A stretch of 64,000 bases of DNA, taken from the NCBI GenBank assembly GCA_016617855.1, contig JAECUM010001898.1, positions 55,057 through 119,056 of the forward strand, given 5' to 3'. Both the position numbers and the translations under genes were made by a program. The DNA comes from Megalonaias nervosa. Lineage: Eukaryota > Mollusca > Bivalvia > Unionida > Unionidae. Every line of letters begins with the position of its first letter. The stretch's first letter is position 1. The notes under the pieces were generated by a model. That model saw nothing but the letters and a program-made list of their open reading frames with translations, had not been told where the DNA came from and did not search any database. Of the stretch, positions 1 to 12,464 are shown one piece after another.

Positions 1-1832
1 ATTGACAGTTTTCATTTCCCAATGGAGAGCATCATTTACAAATTGGTAGGTTCACTAATTTGATCTTGTCTATTGAATTTTGGTCTCAACTCGGCATTGA
101 CTGGAATAACTTTGTCAAAGGTCTAGGCATAATAAATGAGAATATAAATAGCACCATGTGGTTCTTGTGATATGGTACTTAATACATAAGCCAACAGATT
201 ATTCAGAGGTAATGGACAATGGAATATATTAGTCCCCTTGTACATGAGGACAATGGCGCTTGTACTTTTTACCTCTGTGAAACATCACACACAGTGATAT
301 CAGTTTCTAAAAATAGCCATTTGGACAAGGCAAACCAGTGTAATGGCATTCAGTCTTCTTTTCCGTGTTATTTTTCTTATTATTGTTCTTACTGAAAACT
401 GTGTACCAGGCATTAAATTTGTTCATCTGAATATAGATGCGCATTCCAGTATTTAGTTACAGTGGTGCTTAAGCCTGCAGACTGTATAAATCATATAATC
501 AAATTTGATGAATCTTTCTAGAACACTATAATACTCAAATTTCTTGCATTTCATCACCAGTAAATATACCCTGAATATTTTGAGATGAAAATTCCAAGGA
601 AACTGCAAGGCCCCCTCCCCCATTAAATAATGTTGATAAAGTATTCTTATATGTGATTCATGTTTTAACATAAATAGAGAGGGATGTATGTAGGAAAGCG
701 ACTATTTCTTATATTTTGTTTAGCGCATAAAATTACACTCTGCTTAGTTGATGTGGTACTATGCATGTAGAATCTGGAAATGTTGTATATACATTACATA
801 AGTTTAAAAACAGTGTCTCATGTTTGTTTTGTTTTTTTGTTTGTTTTGGGGTTTTTTTTGTGTTATGCATTAGTGATTTTATTAACCTTTTCTAATTCTG
901 ATGTGTTAATCGGTTAAGAAAAGAGGAGAGAAAATTTATATGTTCATTTCAAGATCTATTTTGCAAACAAATCATAATTTGAATGACGGTTTAGAACATA
1001 TAAGAATGCTCTTGTTCATTTGAGTTATGGTGTTGAAAAGAGCAACACTGGTTGATTATGTTTATACTACGTGGATAATACATTTCCTTTATTAAAAGAT
1101 ATATACAATTATATTTTGTCGGGCAGTATAATTGTATGCATGTATTGATGCAAATAGCAATACAGAAACGGCTGCCCCTAATGACGACAGCCACCCTTAA
1201 AATGATACGCATTTTACACACAAAAACCAACTGAAAAGGAAACAAAGTAAATCTAAATGAATATTACTGGTTTCAACACATTCATTTGGGACACACACAC
1301 ACATATACGTTACTTTAATGTGTACATACAAGAGCTTTACTCAACATAGATTTGAAAACAATACAAAAGGATGACAAACAAATAAAATGTACAAAATTAT
1401 TACTGTACACACATATATTATAGTAGAATATATCAAAACATTGCATAGTGGGGGAAGTGCAAATAAAAACAACTTTATTTTTGCCTATATGTCATCAATT
1501 ACTACGTGTTACTAAGCGTCTCTTGGTGCTTTATCCAAAAACAATATGGTGGCAGCTGAGAACAGTGATGTCATGGTCTATTTTTAGCACAAAGTAGAAT
1601 TCAGTACAAGCGCCATTGAAGATTACAATAGCCGTGTAACTTCTGTCTTTCTCTTTCCTTATTTCCAAGAATTATAAATAAAAATACTCAGAAGACATAT
1701 GATCTCACATACACACAATGAAAACAAAAGTCTTAGTAACTGTAATATGATAATTAGCATATTGGGAGAATTGCGATAAAACTTTACAGATGTGCGCACA
1801 TTCATCCCAGGGATCCAGTGAGTCCTAAATGA
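1..1832. other. Non-coding DNA upstream of the first recognised exon
   Basis: No exon, transposon terminus or RNA gene is recognisable here. The short open frames are AT-rich, lack family motifs and look like chance. The two 5' exons expected for ube2g2 were looked for here and not found, so they probably lie before the window. Confidence 0.5.
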
Positions 1833-2227
1833 AAATGGTGAATTTTGAAAATCTAGTTATTGCTACTATTTTTGAAGAAATAAGAATATCAAAATCAAAT
1901 TTTTACTAATAAGACTTGTATAAAAACGTCTCTGGTATATTCTATATGAAAATGGTGCCAGTCTGATCGTATATATGGACATCATGGTGTTCATCTTGAA
2001 AATCATGTTATATCTAATGAATGAAAAATCATGGTGACATTTTCACTAAAAGCAAATTTTGAAAATCTAGTTATTGGTACTATTACTGAAGAAATGGAAA
2101 TATCAAATTTGAATTTTTGCTAAAAAGACTTGTATAAAAACGTCTCTGGTATATTCTGTATGAAAATGGTGCCAGTCTGATCGTATATGTGGACGTCATG
2201 GTGTTCATCTTGAAAATCATGTTACAT
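1833..2227. repeat. Tandem duplication of a ~210-bp unit
   Basis: Two neighbouring copies begin with gaattttgaaaatctag / caaattttgaaaatctag. Both run through the shared blocks acttgtataaaaacgtctc, ggtgccagtctgatcgtata and tcatggtgttcatcttgaaa. Copy 1 covers about 1833-2017 and copy 2 about 2045-2227. They differ by scattered substitutions. Looser relatives of the phrase 'gaaaatggt.ccagtctga' continue to about 2750, so this is probably part of an old dispersed repeat. Confidence 0.75.
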
Positions 2228-2880
2228 GTTCCAAAGATAAAATGAGCTATGTATCAAGGTTCAATTTACCAATTTACCAATTCTTATCGCGATTTTTTTG
2301 ACGTTCAGCACATTTTAAAATATATTTTCTTTGGAAAAAAATCGGGAGCCATGCTGGACACTGCATTATAAGTGGGTTCACGAGTTATCTGGGCGCGAGT
2401 TATCGAGGGAGTGGTGTATATCTACTGAATGAAAATATTGACATTTTCACTAAAATACTTTGTATGATATCAAATTGGTTTCAAATGAAAAAACCATAAT
2501 AGCTGCCACAATGGCCATCCTGAAACTTTTATGACTCGTCACCCAGAATGGATGGCTGTATCAACATGACATTTTCACTGTATGGCTTCTTATGATGTTG
2601 ATTTCAGATGAAAATGGTACTAGTCTGACATTCAGTTTGGTCACTATAGTTCCAGCTGAAAATCTTGTTATCACTACTTCTCCTGATTTGACAGTCATAG
2701 CAGAATGGCTTTATATAACATTGAGTTGGTCCTAAATGGAATCTGTGAAGATCACACAACCAATATGTGCCTTGGTAGCCATCTTGTAAATATTGTTATA
2801 GCTGCTTCTTCTGCACAGATGGTCATATAGTCATGGGGGTTTCACTTAAAGGCTTCTTAAGATATTTTGGTGTTCCTAAA

Positions 2881-3050
2881 TAGAGAGCCAAGCTCAGCTG
2901 GTAGAGCACCAGACTCATAATCCATGGGTTATGGGTTTATTACCCACACAGGACATTCGATCTGGGTCAGTTGACTTAGTGTATCCTTGGGAAGTTCCTC
3001 AGCATGGTATAGCCACTAATGTGTAAAAAGAGCCATCCTTGTTCCTAAAT
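2881..3050 (+). repeat. tRNA-Met-like SINE or tRNA relic
   Basis: The head reads agctcagctggtagagcacc (A-box-like), then a CAT anticodon context (gactcataatcca), then gggtttattaccca in the B-box/T-loop position, where the usual ggttcgaatc is degraded. An unrelated body follows to about 3050. The B-box decay and the body favour a tRNA-derived SINE over a working tRNA gene. Confidence 0.45.
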
Positions 3051-3070
3051 AAAATGGTGCTGATCAAACC

Positions 3071-3437
3071 TCCAGTGTAACATAATGCAAGTGTATTCAT
3101 GATAGCCAATGTAACATAATGCAAGACTATTCATGATAGCCAGTGTAACGTAATGCAAGACTATTCATGATAGCCAGTGTAATATAATGCAGGACTATTC
3201 TTGATAGCAGTGAAACATAATGCAAGACTATTCATGATAGCCAGTGTAACACAGTGCAAGACTATTCATGATAGCCAGTGTAGCATAATGCAAGACTATT
3301 CATGATAGCCAGTGTAACATAATGCAAGACTATTCATGATAGCCAGTGTAACATAATGCAAGACTATTCATGATAGCCAGTGTAACATAATGCAAGACTA
3401 TTCATGATAGCCAGTGTAACATAATGCAAGACTATTC
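3071..3437. repeat. 34-bp satellite array, left part
   Basis: About eleven head-to-tail copies of a 34-bp unit carrying gatagccagtgtaacataat and gcaagactattcat. The array resumes at 4377 with the same unit, so one array has been split by the LTR between. Open frames across it, mostly on the minus strand, are repeat artefacts. Confidence 0.9.
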
Positions 3438-4376
3438 TGTTACGTGTAGGCTCGTACAAAAGTAACAAATGAAAAGAGTGAAGCCAACAAGCTTTGTAAA
3501 TTTAACAAAAATGATTTATTTCCCTAGAAAACAATGTAAAAATAGGAAATAGGACTTATGGTTTGTGAATATAATCCAAAAATTAATCCTAAAGTTGAAA
3601 AATACAAGTCCTATCATTAAACAGTTCTAATTGAATCCAGGTTCGAATCTCGATGAAATTCCAATATGGAGGCGATGACGTCAGATGAGGTTGTTGTACT
3701 AATGGCAACAGATCCTCGATTGAATCAGTTTATAATGTTTCCGTTTAGAATTCCAGAATAAATTTCCACTGAATGTCTTTCTCCCAGAACTTTTATAAAT
3801 ATGAAGCACTTGTGTAGTTTTCTAGAGAATGAATTACTAAATTCCAAAAAATAGATGAAATTCAAAAAAATCTGGCTTCAACAATAAAACACCTTGAGCT
3901 CTGAGGTGTAAAATTTATGACTGGACTAATCTACTACCAATTGGCTGTTTTAAGCCTCGATTTTAGATCACATGGTGGCTCACATGACAGGCGACGTGAC
4001 CACTAATTTGAACAGCGCAATAAAAAAATGCCATTTAGCACATAGCTAGAATAGCCCTATCTAAGAATCAAATTCTCACACTGGAAATAAATTAAAAGAG
4101 AAAGGCTGTTTACAACGCAGCTAACATGTGGGCCTAAAATGACCTTGGTAATAGCCAATCATTTCTGCTTAGTGTTTACAAGATCTATGAACCAGGGTGA
4201 GCTAAAAATAGTGCTGAAGAAATTGTTATAATCTAATTGGGTCAAGCCAATTTTCCGAAAAAGAGATTCAAATCCAGTGAATATTATCATTACAATAAAA
4301 TGTAATGAAACAAAAATAAAATAAAAAAGAATTTTAAAGCTAACACACAAGCAAATTTAATTACATATACGTATCA
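3438..4376 (-). mobile_element. Solo LTR of the Gmr1-like Ty3/gypsy family
   Basis: This 939-bp sequence matches the LTRs at 14997-15797 and 20227-21153 along its length. It starts TGTTACGTGTAGGCTCGTAC and ends ACATATACGTATCA. It is flanked by the 4-bp duplication ATTC (3434-3437 and 4377-4380) and sits within one satellite unit. No internal gag-pol remains, so LTR-LTR recombination is inferred. Strand is given by analogy with the full-length element. Confidence 0.88.
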
Positions 4377-4890
4377 ATTCATGATAGCCAGTGTAACATA
4401 ATGCAAGACTATTCATGATAGCCAGTGTAAAGCAATGCAAGACTATTCATGATAGCCAGTGTAACATAATGCAAGACCATTTTTGATAGCCAGTGTAACA
4501 TAATGCAAGACCATTCTTGATAGCCAGTGTAACATAATGCAAGACCATTCTTGATAGCCAGTGTAACATAATGCAAGACCATTCTTGATAGCCATTGTAA
4601 CATAATGCAAGACCATTCTTGATAGCCAGTATAACATAATGCAAGACCATTCTTGATAATAGTCAGTGTAACACAATGCAAGACCATTCATAATAGCCAG
4701 TGTAACATAATGCAAGACCATTCTCAATAATATCCAGTGTAACATAATGCAAGACCATTCTTGATAATAGTCAGTGTAACATAATGCAAGGCTATTCATG
4801 ATAATAATCCATGTAATGTAATGCAAGACCATTCATGATAATAGCCAGTGTAACATAATGCAAGACCATTCATGATAATAGCCATAATGG
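4377..4890. repeat. 34-bp satellite array, right part
   Basis: Continuation of the array at 3071-3437. Units toward the right end gain a few bases (ttgataatagtcagtgtaac), giving a mixture of 34- and 37-bp units. The variation suggests older, less homogenised repeats at the array edge. Confidence 0.88.
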
Positions 4891-5084
4891 TTACAAAAAG
4901 ATCACAGGCACAGTTTTAATTAATTAATAGAAAGTCTATATAAGCTTGGGTACATTTTCTATAAATGTGATAAGCTTAATTTAATTAAAATTTATTGACA
5001 TATTGATCTGTTTAATTTTTTTATGTCATCCACTGGTTGAATTTACTTGTGTATCTATCAAATTAACCATAATCATTCTTCACC

Positions 5085-5250
5085 CTCAGTCGCCTGTCAT
5101 TTTCATGTTTGTATGCAGTCACATCATACTTGTATGCTGTCATGCCATACTTGTATGATACTATTTTCATACTTGTATATTGTCATTTCATACTGTATGC
5201 TGTCTTTTCATACTTGTATGCTGCCATTTTCATACTTGTGTGTTGTCATA
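5085..5250. repeat. ~21-bp minisatellite, left part
   Basis: Units of about 21-24 bp built around tcatttcatacttgtatgct. The array is interrupted by the SINE at 5264-5455 and continues to about 5705. All forward frames are open over parts of it because the unit has few stops. No protein is implied. Confidence 0.85.
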
Positions 5251-5263
5251 TCATACTTTTATG

Positions 5264-5455
5264 ACCCCTGTCTGTGAGGGTTCGAGTCTCGACCGCAGTC
5301 AATGTGGGTATGTGAGAGAGCTTGCCAATAGCTTCTCGTGGGTTGGTGGTTTCCAGGGGTTTCCTGAGTTCTTCCTCCACCATTTATACTGGCCACCATG
5401 TATAGCCTATCTTGTGCAGAAAAATAGCATTAAACCCCATAACAACAACAACAAA
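5264..5455 (+). repeat. tRNA-derived SINE, family B, 5'-truncated
   Basis: Contains the B-box gggttcgagtct and a body shared with 12769-13010 and 51585-51818: tgggtatgtgag, gcttctcgtgggt, ttcttcctccacca and ccaccatgtatagcctatct. It ends in an (AAC)n tail. It is flanked by a perfect 13-bp duplication, tcatacttttatg (5251-5263 and 5456-5468). The A-box half is missing. Confidence 0.92.
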
Positions 5456-5705
5456 TCATACTTTTATGCTGTCATTTCATACTTGTATGTTATTATTTTC
5501 ATACTTGCATGTTGTCATTTCATTCTTGTATGCTGTCATTTCATACTTGTATGCTGCCATTTTCGTACTTGTATGCTACTTTTTTCATACTTGTATGCTA
5601 CTTTTTTCATACTTGTATGCTGCCATGTTCCTACTGCTATCATTTTCTTACTTGTATGCTGCCATTTTCATACTTGTTTGCTGCCATTTTAATACTTGTA
5701 TTAAA
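5456..5705. repeat. ~21-bp minisatellite, right part
   Basis: Same unit family as 5085-5250 (catacttgtatgctgccat). The first 13 bp are the right-hand copy of the SINE target duplication, showing that the SINE landed in an existing array. Confidence 0.85.
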
Positions 5706-5917
5706 CTTGGCAGGTAATAGATGGAGCACAGTTTGTTGCACTACAAAGTTGTCTGGCATATTGATTTATAGATGTTTGTGGCATATCAATAGAAGTATGT
5801 GGCATATTGATACATGTGTCATATTTATACATGTATTTGGAATATGGAGAGACATGTGGCATATTGATACATGTATACTCATGTTAATCTGGATCACGTG
5901 TTTCATATCCATTTCAG

Positions 5918-6036
5918 GGGCCCAGAAGGAACATGCTTTGAAGGAGGTGTATTTCCTGCCAGATTAACATTTCCCCCAGACTACCCCCTTAGTCCACCAA
6001 AGATGAAGTTTACATGTGAGCTTTTCCATCCCAACA
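5918..6036 (+). CDS. ube2g2: Ubiquitin-conjugating enzyme E2 G2, internal exon 1 of 3 visible
   Basis: A 119-bp exon between a TTTCAG acceptor and a GTAAGT donor. Read from the second base it encodes the E2 core starting GPEGTCFEGG, through DYPLSPPKMKF, and ending at the conserved FHPN that precedes the active-site segment. This matches the animal UBE2G2 fold (beta strands 2-4 of the UBC domain). UBE2G2 is a cytosolic/ER-associated E2 that builds K48 chains for ER-associated degradation. The phase (one base completing a split codon at the start, one base at the end) fits the next exon exactly. The N-terminal exons are not in the window. Confidence 0.95.
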
Positions 6037-7420
6037 GTAAGTATTGATAAAGGTATCAATTACATGAAAGTAATTAACAGTACCAAGATATTATTGACAT
6101 GAAATTAGTTAACAATAAGTGTTGATAAAGATATTAATTGCAGGAAATAATAATAATAATAGTGTTTATTTGTAATATAAGTCACTGGCCCATGATACAT
6201 ATCCATACATCATGCAGTACAAAAAGGTGTTATAGTGCGTAACAAAAGAACATCATATCTATAAGAAGTAATATACATGAAAATAATCATTATCATATGC
6301 TCATTTTTTTTCTCCGTTAACTTTACATTGTCAGAATTGTACAATATTTTACGATATTGCACTCGCGCGCAACTTCATATTGAACTCACGTGTGCCCAAT
6401 AGTGTATTAGGAACTACTTTGTAAACAAATCATGTACACTCTCGTAGTAGATGCTTTACGTTTAAATTTGTTTCTGAATGAACTAAAGGAGATGTTTCGT
6501 GGACTGCCACATACCAACTGCTTTGCCACATTCCGCATTAACTGTTTTGATACAATGTTTCGGATTTAGGCTAGCTATAGACGCCAGACAGGGTCCTTAT
6601 AAATAACATGCAAGTGACAAGGCATAAACTGTCTTCTTTAGCTGGTAATAAGAATGGCAAAAAGTATACCTACAGTTTTACATCCTGAATTTCCTCAAAA
6701 TGTACTTTCTTAGTTCTGCAAATCCGAATTACATGAGCCATGTCATGGGTTCTCAAGCTTGATTACACATTTCGAAATTGTACTGTAATTTCGACTATAT
6801 TCCAAGTGCAATTACATCCTCCTTACTGCACTCAAAATGAATTAAACATTAAATTCCTTAGCGTCTTTTCGATAATTGCAATTGAAAGACTTCATATTTT
6901 TCCCACATTATGATTTCAAACATTCAGTGACAGAACAGAAACACACTTGCAGATGTCAACATGCTTCTCCCTCGCTGCTTCAGTCCAATGTATTTCATGT
7001 AGAATTAGCACAGACGCTGCTGAAATCCGATGTCCTTCATGTAGAATTGGCACAGCTAAATCCAGTCCATAATCACAAAATTTCGTCGAATTGACAAAAA
7101 TACCAAAATGTGTTCATTCCGGATCAAATGGAAAAGTTGTTGCAATGCGCATTCATTCACAATATGACTCCAAATTTCAATTTAAAGTAAACCAAAATGC
7201 CATTGTCTTTCGAAAGTTACGTCTAGGGTACGACTAAGTTCAAATTGATCTGCGTGGAGTTCTGTGTGCAATAATAATGTTATTGTTGTGTAATGATGAA
7301 TCTGTGCTTGTGTATTTAGTTTGGAATACAGCATAAATTCAGTTACTTGGTTTCTTGTAGTGTATTTTTGTTTATATAATTAAGCCTTGGGCAGAATAAG
7401 AAAGTGAGCATATAATTGAA
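6037..7420. other. Intron sequence without recognised features
   Basis: Intron of ube2g2 between the first two visible exons. There is AT-rich sequence, a short (AAT)n stretch near 6146-6165 and weak internal similarity (gtagaattggcacag / gtagaattagcacag near 6999-7052). The open frame at 6876-7094 resembles no family and lacks splice-site support. Confidence 0.5.
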
Positions 7421-7546
7421 AGGTTACTGCATTTGTATGGGAAAATATGAACTCATTTTGTTGGATAGATATACTGCACTCCCAAGGTTGTGCAGAGTAT
7501 CCATCCGAAAACTCATTCATATTTTCCCATACAAATGCAGTAACCT
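7421..7546. repeat. Palindromic MITE-like element
   Basis: Two perfect 31-bp inverted arms, 7421-7451 and 7516-7546, begin aggttactgcatttgtatgg and enclose a 64-bp spacer. The 9 bp outside each arm (ataattgaa and ataattatt) match at six positions, which could be a decayed target duplication. There is no coding capacity, and the superfamily cannot be assigned. Confidence 0.75.
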
Positions 7547-7789
7547 ATAATTATTGCATTTTTTTAATTGGGTGACATGCAAGTATACACTAAACAGTAA
7601 TCAAACAAACAGATTTAAGGGTAACCCTAAAACTTGTATGGAGCAAGATTTGTGATATTGATTTAAAGTCTTATGTAGCAGGAGTCATTGATAAAACAGT
7701 TTCTCAAACCTTTAAGGCTTTTATAGTAAACATTGCTAAATTAGTCATCAGAATTTTACTAATATCATTGTGTATAAAAGAACTAAATT

Positions 7790-10200
7790 TGTCAAAAGTT
7801 GGATTTTATATACAAAGGTGGGTAAATATTTTCTATATATTTTGCCCTATAGCAGACAGGCAGTAATAAAATGGAATTCATTTTCAATGTTAACGTTACA
7901 AATTTGACACAATCTTTCCTCAAAGCAAATACTTTCATATCTTTGCTTCTGATTGGCAAGTTCCCCACTCTAAGCATTGTGATTATATAACAAAGATCGT
8001 TATCTCCCAACATGTCTAGATATCTTTGACGAGTAAATTCTACTCCCAAAGACCTATAGAAGCGCATTCTTTCCGTCAACTGAATTTCATCCTGCAGCTT
8101 TTGTCTAAAAATATCTTCATTTCTCTGGCTGAGCAATCTAAGAAATGTTTTTTTATCATTTACTCCCTGAGTACACCAAAGATTGCCAAATCCAAATGTA
8201 AATAGAAGCTTTTTAACATAGCCCAGCAATCAAAATTTTCCCCCCATCTTAACTGTAAATAGCCCAGCAATCACAACTTCCCCCTCCCCTGCCCATCTTT
8301 ACTGTAAATCATAGCATTGTTTAGAATATCTGTCTTCTGGCATTTTCAGAATTCTTAGCCAATATTTCAAAATACATTTATATCTTATACATTGCATACT
8401 AGTTTGTCCTAATTCGTTATGTATGAATGCATTTGGAGTAGACTTTGATGTACCAAGGATATGTTTACAAAATGACAAATGAGCTTTTTCAATATCATTG
8501 GCATCATAAAAACCCTGAACCTCAGCTCCATAATTAAGTATGGGAGCTATCTTCGTGTCAAACAGACGAAGTAATCCAGTTACGGGATATCTGCCAAATT
8601 TTGAAAGACTTTGCTTTAATATATGCATAGAATTCAGTGCCTTCAAGGACAAGTTTTCTAACACATATACCAATAGTTTTTTTTTTAAAGAAAATGTGCA
8701 TCCTAAATTCTTACAATGTGTTTCAATCTTTACCTCGGTATGGCCATAGTACCGCATTTCGTAACTTCTGAGATAGCCACCTCTGCGAAATACAACCACT
8801 CTTGGTGTCCATATTCACCTTTAATTTCCACTTTAGGCAAAATGTATGCAACCTGTTGAGCATATTTTGCAACTGGTGAGCATTGTCAGCAAAGACAATT
8901 GAATCGTCTGCATAAAACAGTAAAATAGTTTTAAGGTTTCTACAGACATTCCCCTGTTTCTTTCAGCTAAAAAGGGTTTCAAATCATTCAAAAATAAAGA
9001 ACATAGTAAGGCGATAAAACACAACCTGGCGCATGCCCAAAGAGCAGTTAAACACATCAGTAATAAGACTGTTGGACTTAACACATACTTTTGCATCATT
9101 ATCAGTTGCCTTAATGATTTTTAACATTTTTCCACTAATATTTCCGCTAATGAGCTTTTAGTACAGTAAACGTCTCTCTATCCTGTCAAAGGCGTTTTCA
9201 TAGTCAATAAACACTGCATATCATCTTCCCCTACATTTTCGTAAATATTTACAAGTTAATGTATATAATATAAATATAGTATCTGCTGTGGAATACCTCA
9301 CTCTAAATCCTGCTTGCTCTTCGCCTGTAATTTGTTTTCCTCCACCCATTCATTCATTCTGTTGTTTAAAATCAATGTGAACACTTTGCTTAATACAGGT
9401 AGTAGACTAATGCCTCTGTAATTGGAGGGTTCATTTGCATCCCCCTTCTTCAAACTTGGTATGACGATAGCCGTTGACCAATATTCTGGATAATATCCAA
9501 CATTGAATAGTTTATTAATTAATATTGTTAATATTGGTGCTACAGTATTATGTTTCTCTTATTTATAAAGAAGTTGCTGAATAAAGCATCTATTCCCCCA
9601 ACTTTGTCATGTTTCAGTTTACTCAGTCAGGGTTCATATGGTCTTTGAATGTCTTTGACAATTTGGGAAAAATGAGGTAACATTTTCAAGGCCTTGAAAG
9701 TTTGGGAAAATCAAGCAGATTACCCTGAGGTCTTTAAAGGTCTTTGAAAATTGAAATAGACCCAAACATTTTAGTTTCTTTAAATAATCACAAATAAAAT
9801 TGTCCAAGGTTGTTAGGTTCGGATGTAGTTGAATTTTCCTGGTTTTCTGGCCCATTCAGTTTCATTTCATCATTGAACAATATTGTAATATTTTGCATTT
9901 GTTGTTTTCTCATATAACATAACTTGTATACAAATGTTAGGGAAAATAGGTCTTGGAAATCTATGTTTGTGGTCTTTGAAAGTTTGGGAAAAGTCTTTGA
10001 ATTTATCATTCAGGATTCTGTATGAACCCTGTCAATGCTAGGCGTGCCTCTTTCGTGACTGTTCTATCTAAAGTCTCGTGAATTAATTGAATGTTTTTAC
10101 TTTCCTGTATCTGGTCAAAAGAACTGGAAAAATTAAATAATTCTGAAAAATATTCATACCAAGTTGCAGATGTGATACTGTTTTGCATACCAGTACTTGG
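7790..10200 (-). pseudogene. Decayed non-LTR retrotransposon (LINE) reverse transcriptase
   Basis: On the minus strand several broken frames together resemble the middle and C-terminal part of a LINE ORF2. The reverse-transcriptase motif YADDSIVFAD is read near 8890-8918. A downstream segment (8299-8799) carries LNYGAEVQGF and a conserved LGTSKSTPNA / ELGQ region, followed by a C-terminal tail to 7792. At least three frameshifts separate the pieces. Upstream RT blocks are recognisable only as fragments. The region is interrupted at 9628-10031 by a MITE. It is an inactive relic in a ube2g2 intron; the clade is not certain. Confidence 0.75.
9628..10031. mobile_element. hAT-like non-autonomous element nested in the LINE
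   Basis: The ends are inverted: CAGGGTTCATATGG on the left and CTGTATGAACCCTG on the right. Inside, the phrase gtctttgaa.gt.tttg.caatttggga recurs three or four times. LINE-like sequence continues on both sides. No clear 8-bp target duplication is visible (tactcagt / tcaatgct), so the superfamily is tentative. Confidence 0.6.
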
Positions 10201-12262
10201 GTTCTTTACAGTTTTTGGGTTTTCAGTAGATGCATATCCTCAGGTTTTGATGTGTGGAATTTAAAAATGACCCATTTTTGAAGCGTGGAAATTTTGACTT
10301 GTGCATCTTTTTGACTCACATAGATTTGGGCTGGAACATCAATCTTAATTACTCTTGATTCGCTTCCAGCTTAGTTTCTTACCAGGAGTACGCTGTCCAT
10401 AACAAATTTACTGTTGGAGGCACTGATTGACATCTGCTTTGCAATAGTTTAGACCTTGACGGCCAATATAATATCACACCAACGGAAGATACACATTACC
10501 TGGGCAGAGCTAACAGTTCACTGAAGTCGAGCTTAGATTTAGTTGACTTAGGTTGGATTGTTTTAAGATTACGTTTGAAGTTTTTGATAGAGGAATAGGA
10601 AACAATTATGACATGAATGGTTTGCCTTTTGATGAAATATCAGCATTGGTATGTTTGGACATCAAATTATAATGAACTGGTCAGAACTGGAACATATCAT
10701 TATTGCGGCTCGCAGAGCCAGTTGTCAACGGAAGTGGACCAACTTTAATTGTTTTATTAGCAAGTTGCTTCATTTAGCGGGATGTTTAAAAGTTCGGAAT
10801 CATTTACAACTTCACTGGAATCATTTCTGCATATCAGCATTTTGTTTGATTGCACTATAATTATAATCAGTTACATAAAATGGGAATATATGGCTTCTCA
10901 CTAAGCCAGTTTTTGGCATGGGGTTGTGTTTTATTGGCGATTAATTTGCTTAAATCGGCAAAATGTTTAAAACCTTGAATGTTTTAATTAATGGGTAGTT
11001 CAGAAAACAACTGAACGGACATAACACTCAACTCATAGTTCTGAACTTTAAAATCACAATGGTGCAAAGAAGTATATTTTCTTTTCTGTCTCTGTCTCGG
11101 AAACGACCTGGCATTAATGAATTTTCTGACATTGAGACGCCAAAGAAGCAGAAAGATAGTGTCAGCTCTGAGGAGAAGAAGAAGAGTCAATTTCCAAAAT
11201 TTGTTAGAAAATTTGAGGACCAGTGGAAAAGTGAACAGACAGTTCTGTGATGTACATCATTGATATTTAAATAATATATAACCTTCATAGTTGTATTGGT
11301 ATATTTTTGCATATGAAATGATTTGAGCAGTTGATAATAACATTTGTTGTAAAGTTGAAAATATAATAAAGTATAAAATAATCCTCTCTCTGTTTCGTAC
11401 ACAAACTATACATGCAGTAACATATAGTTAGAAAGAAAAACACTTTTACAAAAATGAGATTGTATATTTTTAACAAAATACTGTACAGGTATTTCTCAAT
11501 ATTCAGCGTGAGACAATAAATCTTAAACATTATTTGTTTCCACCAATAACAAGGAATCACAGCTATGGGCCCATGACTGTCCAAAAGAATTGACTCTCGA
11601 GATTTTAGTTTTGACTCTTGAAATTCTCATTTTGACTCCTGAGATTTTGGGGTCAAGGGTCAACTGACTCCTCAGTTTGTGAATCTATTTAGAACCCTGA
11701 TGTTACTGACTAACATCACGTCTCAGTTAACAAAACAAAATTATAAAATACTCATAAGATGTACAAAATTTTAAGTAACATTATATTGTACCCTCTCTTG
11801 GCCTATTACTGCATTATCAACTGACTTAATGGTAATTGTTTCATTAATTTCATGTAATTATTATCTTGATCAACACTTACTTTTAATTAATACCATGGCA
11901 GTGATTCCTCGTTGCTACTGGTGGCTACTATTAGTCCCAGGTGGCTACTAATACAGATGCCACTGATAGTTCCAGATGGCTACTAAATTTTATGACACAA
12001 TCTATTTTGGCTCCTGCTTTTTCCCTTCTTTATTCCATCGTAGAAAGGGAGCCATATTCTGTTTATGACACAATTTAAATTATTGACTACAACTGGGAAT
12101 TTGAAGAGGAATCCTAGATATAACCATGTACCCCTTATAGGAGTAAACATCATTGTTGATGCTTGTATTGATAGTAATGTTTTAATGATGATGATGATAA
12201 ACACTGTGATAACAAAAATAATGACTGAAGATAACTTTTATTTTTTTCTTCTCTCTTTACAG
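10201..12262. other. Intron sequence without recognised features
   Basis: The rest of the ube2g2 intron before the second visible exon. One basic open frame (11059-11250) was considered and not called. The splice acceptor ttctctctttacag at 12249-12262 belongs to the exon that follows. Confidence 0.5.
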
Positions 12263-12403
12263 TATACCCTGACGGCAGGGTCTGCATATCCATACTACAT
12301 GCTCCAGGGGATGACCCCATGGGATATGAGACAAGTGCTGAGAGATGGAGTCCTGTACAAAGTGTGGAAAAAATATTGCTCTCAGTTGTCAGTATGTTGG
12401 CAG
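12263..12403 (+). CDS. ube2g2: Ubiquitin-conjugating enzyme E2 G2, catalytic exon
   Basis: A 141-bp exon with an ACAG acceptor and a GTAAGG donor. It starts with the last two bases of the Ile codon split from the previous exon and encodes [30 protein letters not shown] and [16 protein letters not shown]. The Cys in GRVCISIL is the thioester-forming residue. The extended acidic loop [11 protein letters not shown] after it is the family-specific insertion that separates the UBE2G/UBE2R group from ordinary E2s. The final base is the first base of a Glu codon completed at 26483. The catalytic Cys and the WSP motif are intact, so the gene is presumably functional. Confidence 0.96.
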
Positions 12404-12464
12404 GTAAGGCCCCAGAATAAACTTATTGACAAAGACCAGTTCTTACATGATCCTGTTGCGTTTT

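Noticed and set aside
2881..2955. Functional tRNA-Met gene
   Set aside because: The T-arm consensus is degraded and the sequence continues into a SINE-like body.
4409..4832. Overlapping minus-strand frames of 67-129 codons with repeated 'NGLALCYTGYQ' motifs
   Set aside because: They are three readings of the 34-bp satellite; the repeat explains the open frames.
11059..11250. 63-codon basic frame with a Lys/Arg-rich SRKRPGINEF...TPKKQKD stretch
   Set aside because: It has a start and a vague resemblance to N-termini of domesticated hAT-type proteins, but no splice sites, domain or partner exons; too weak to annotate.
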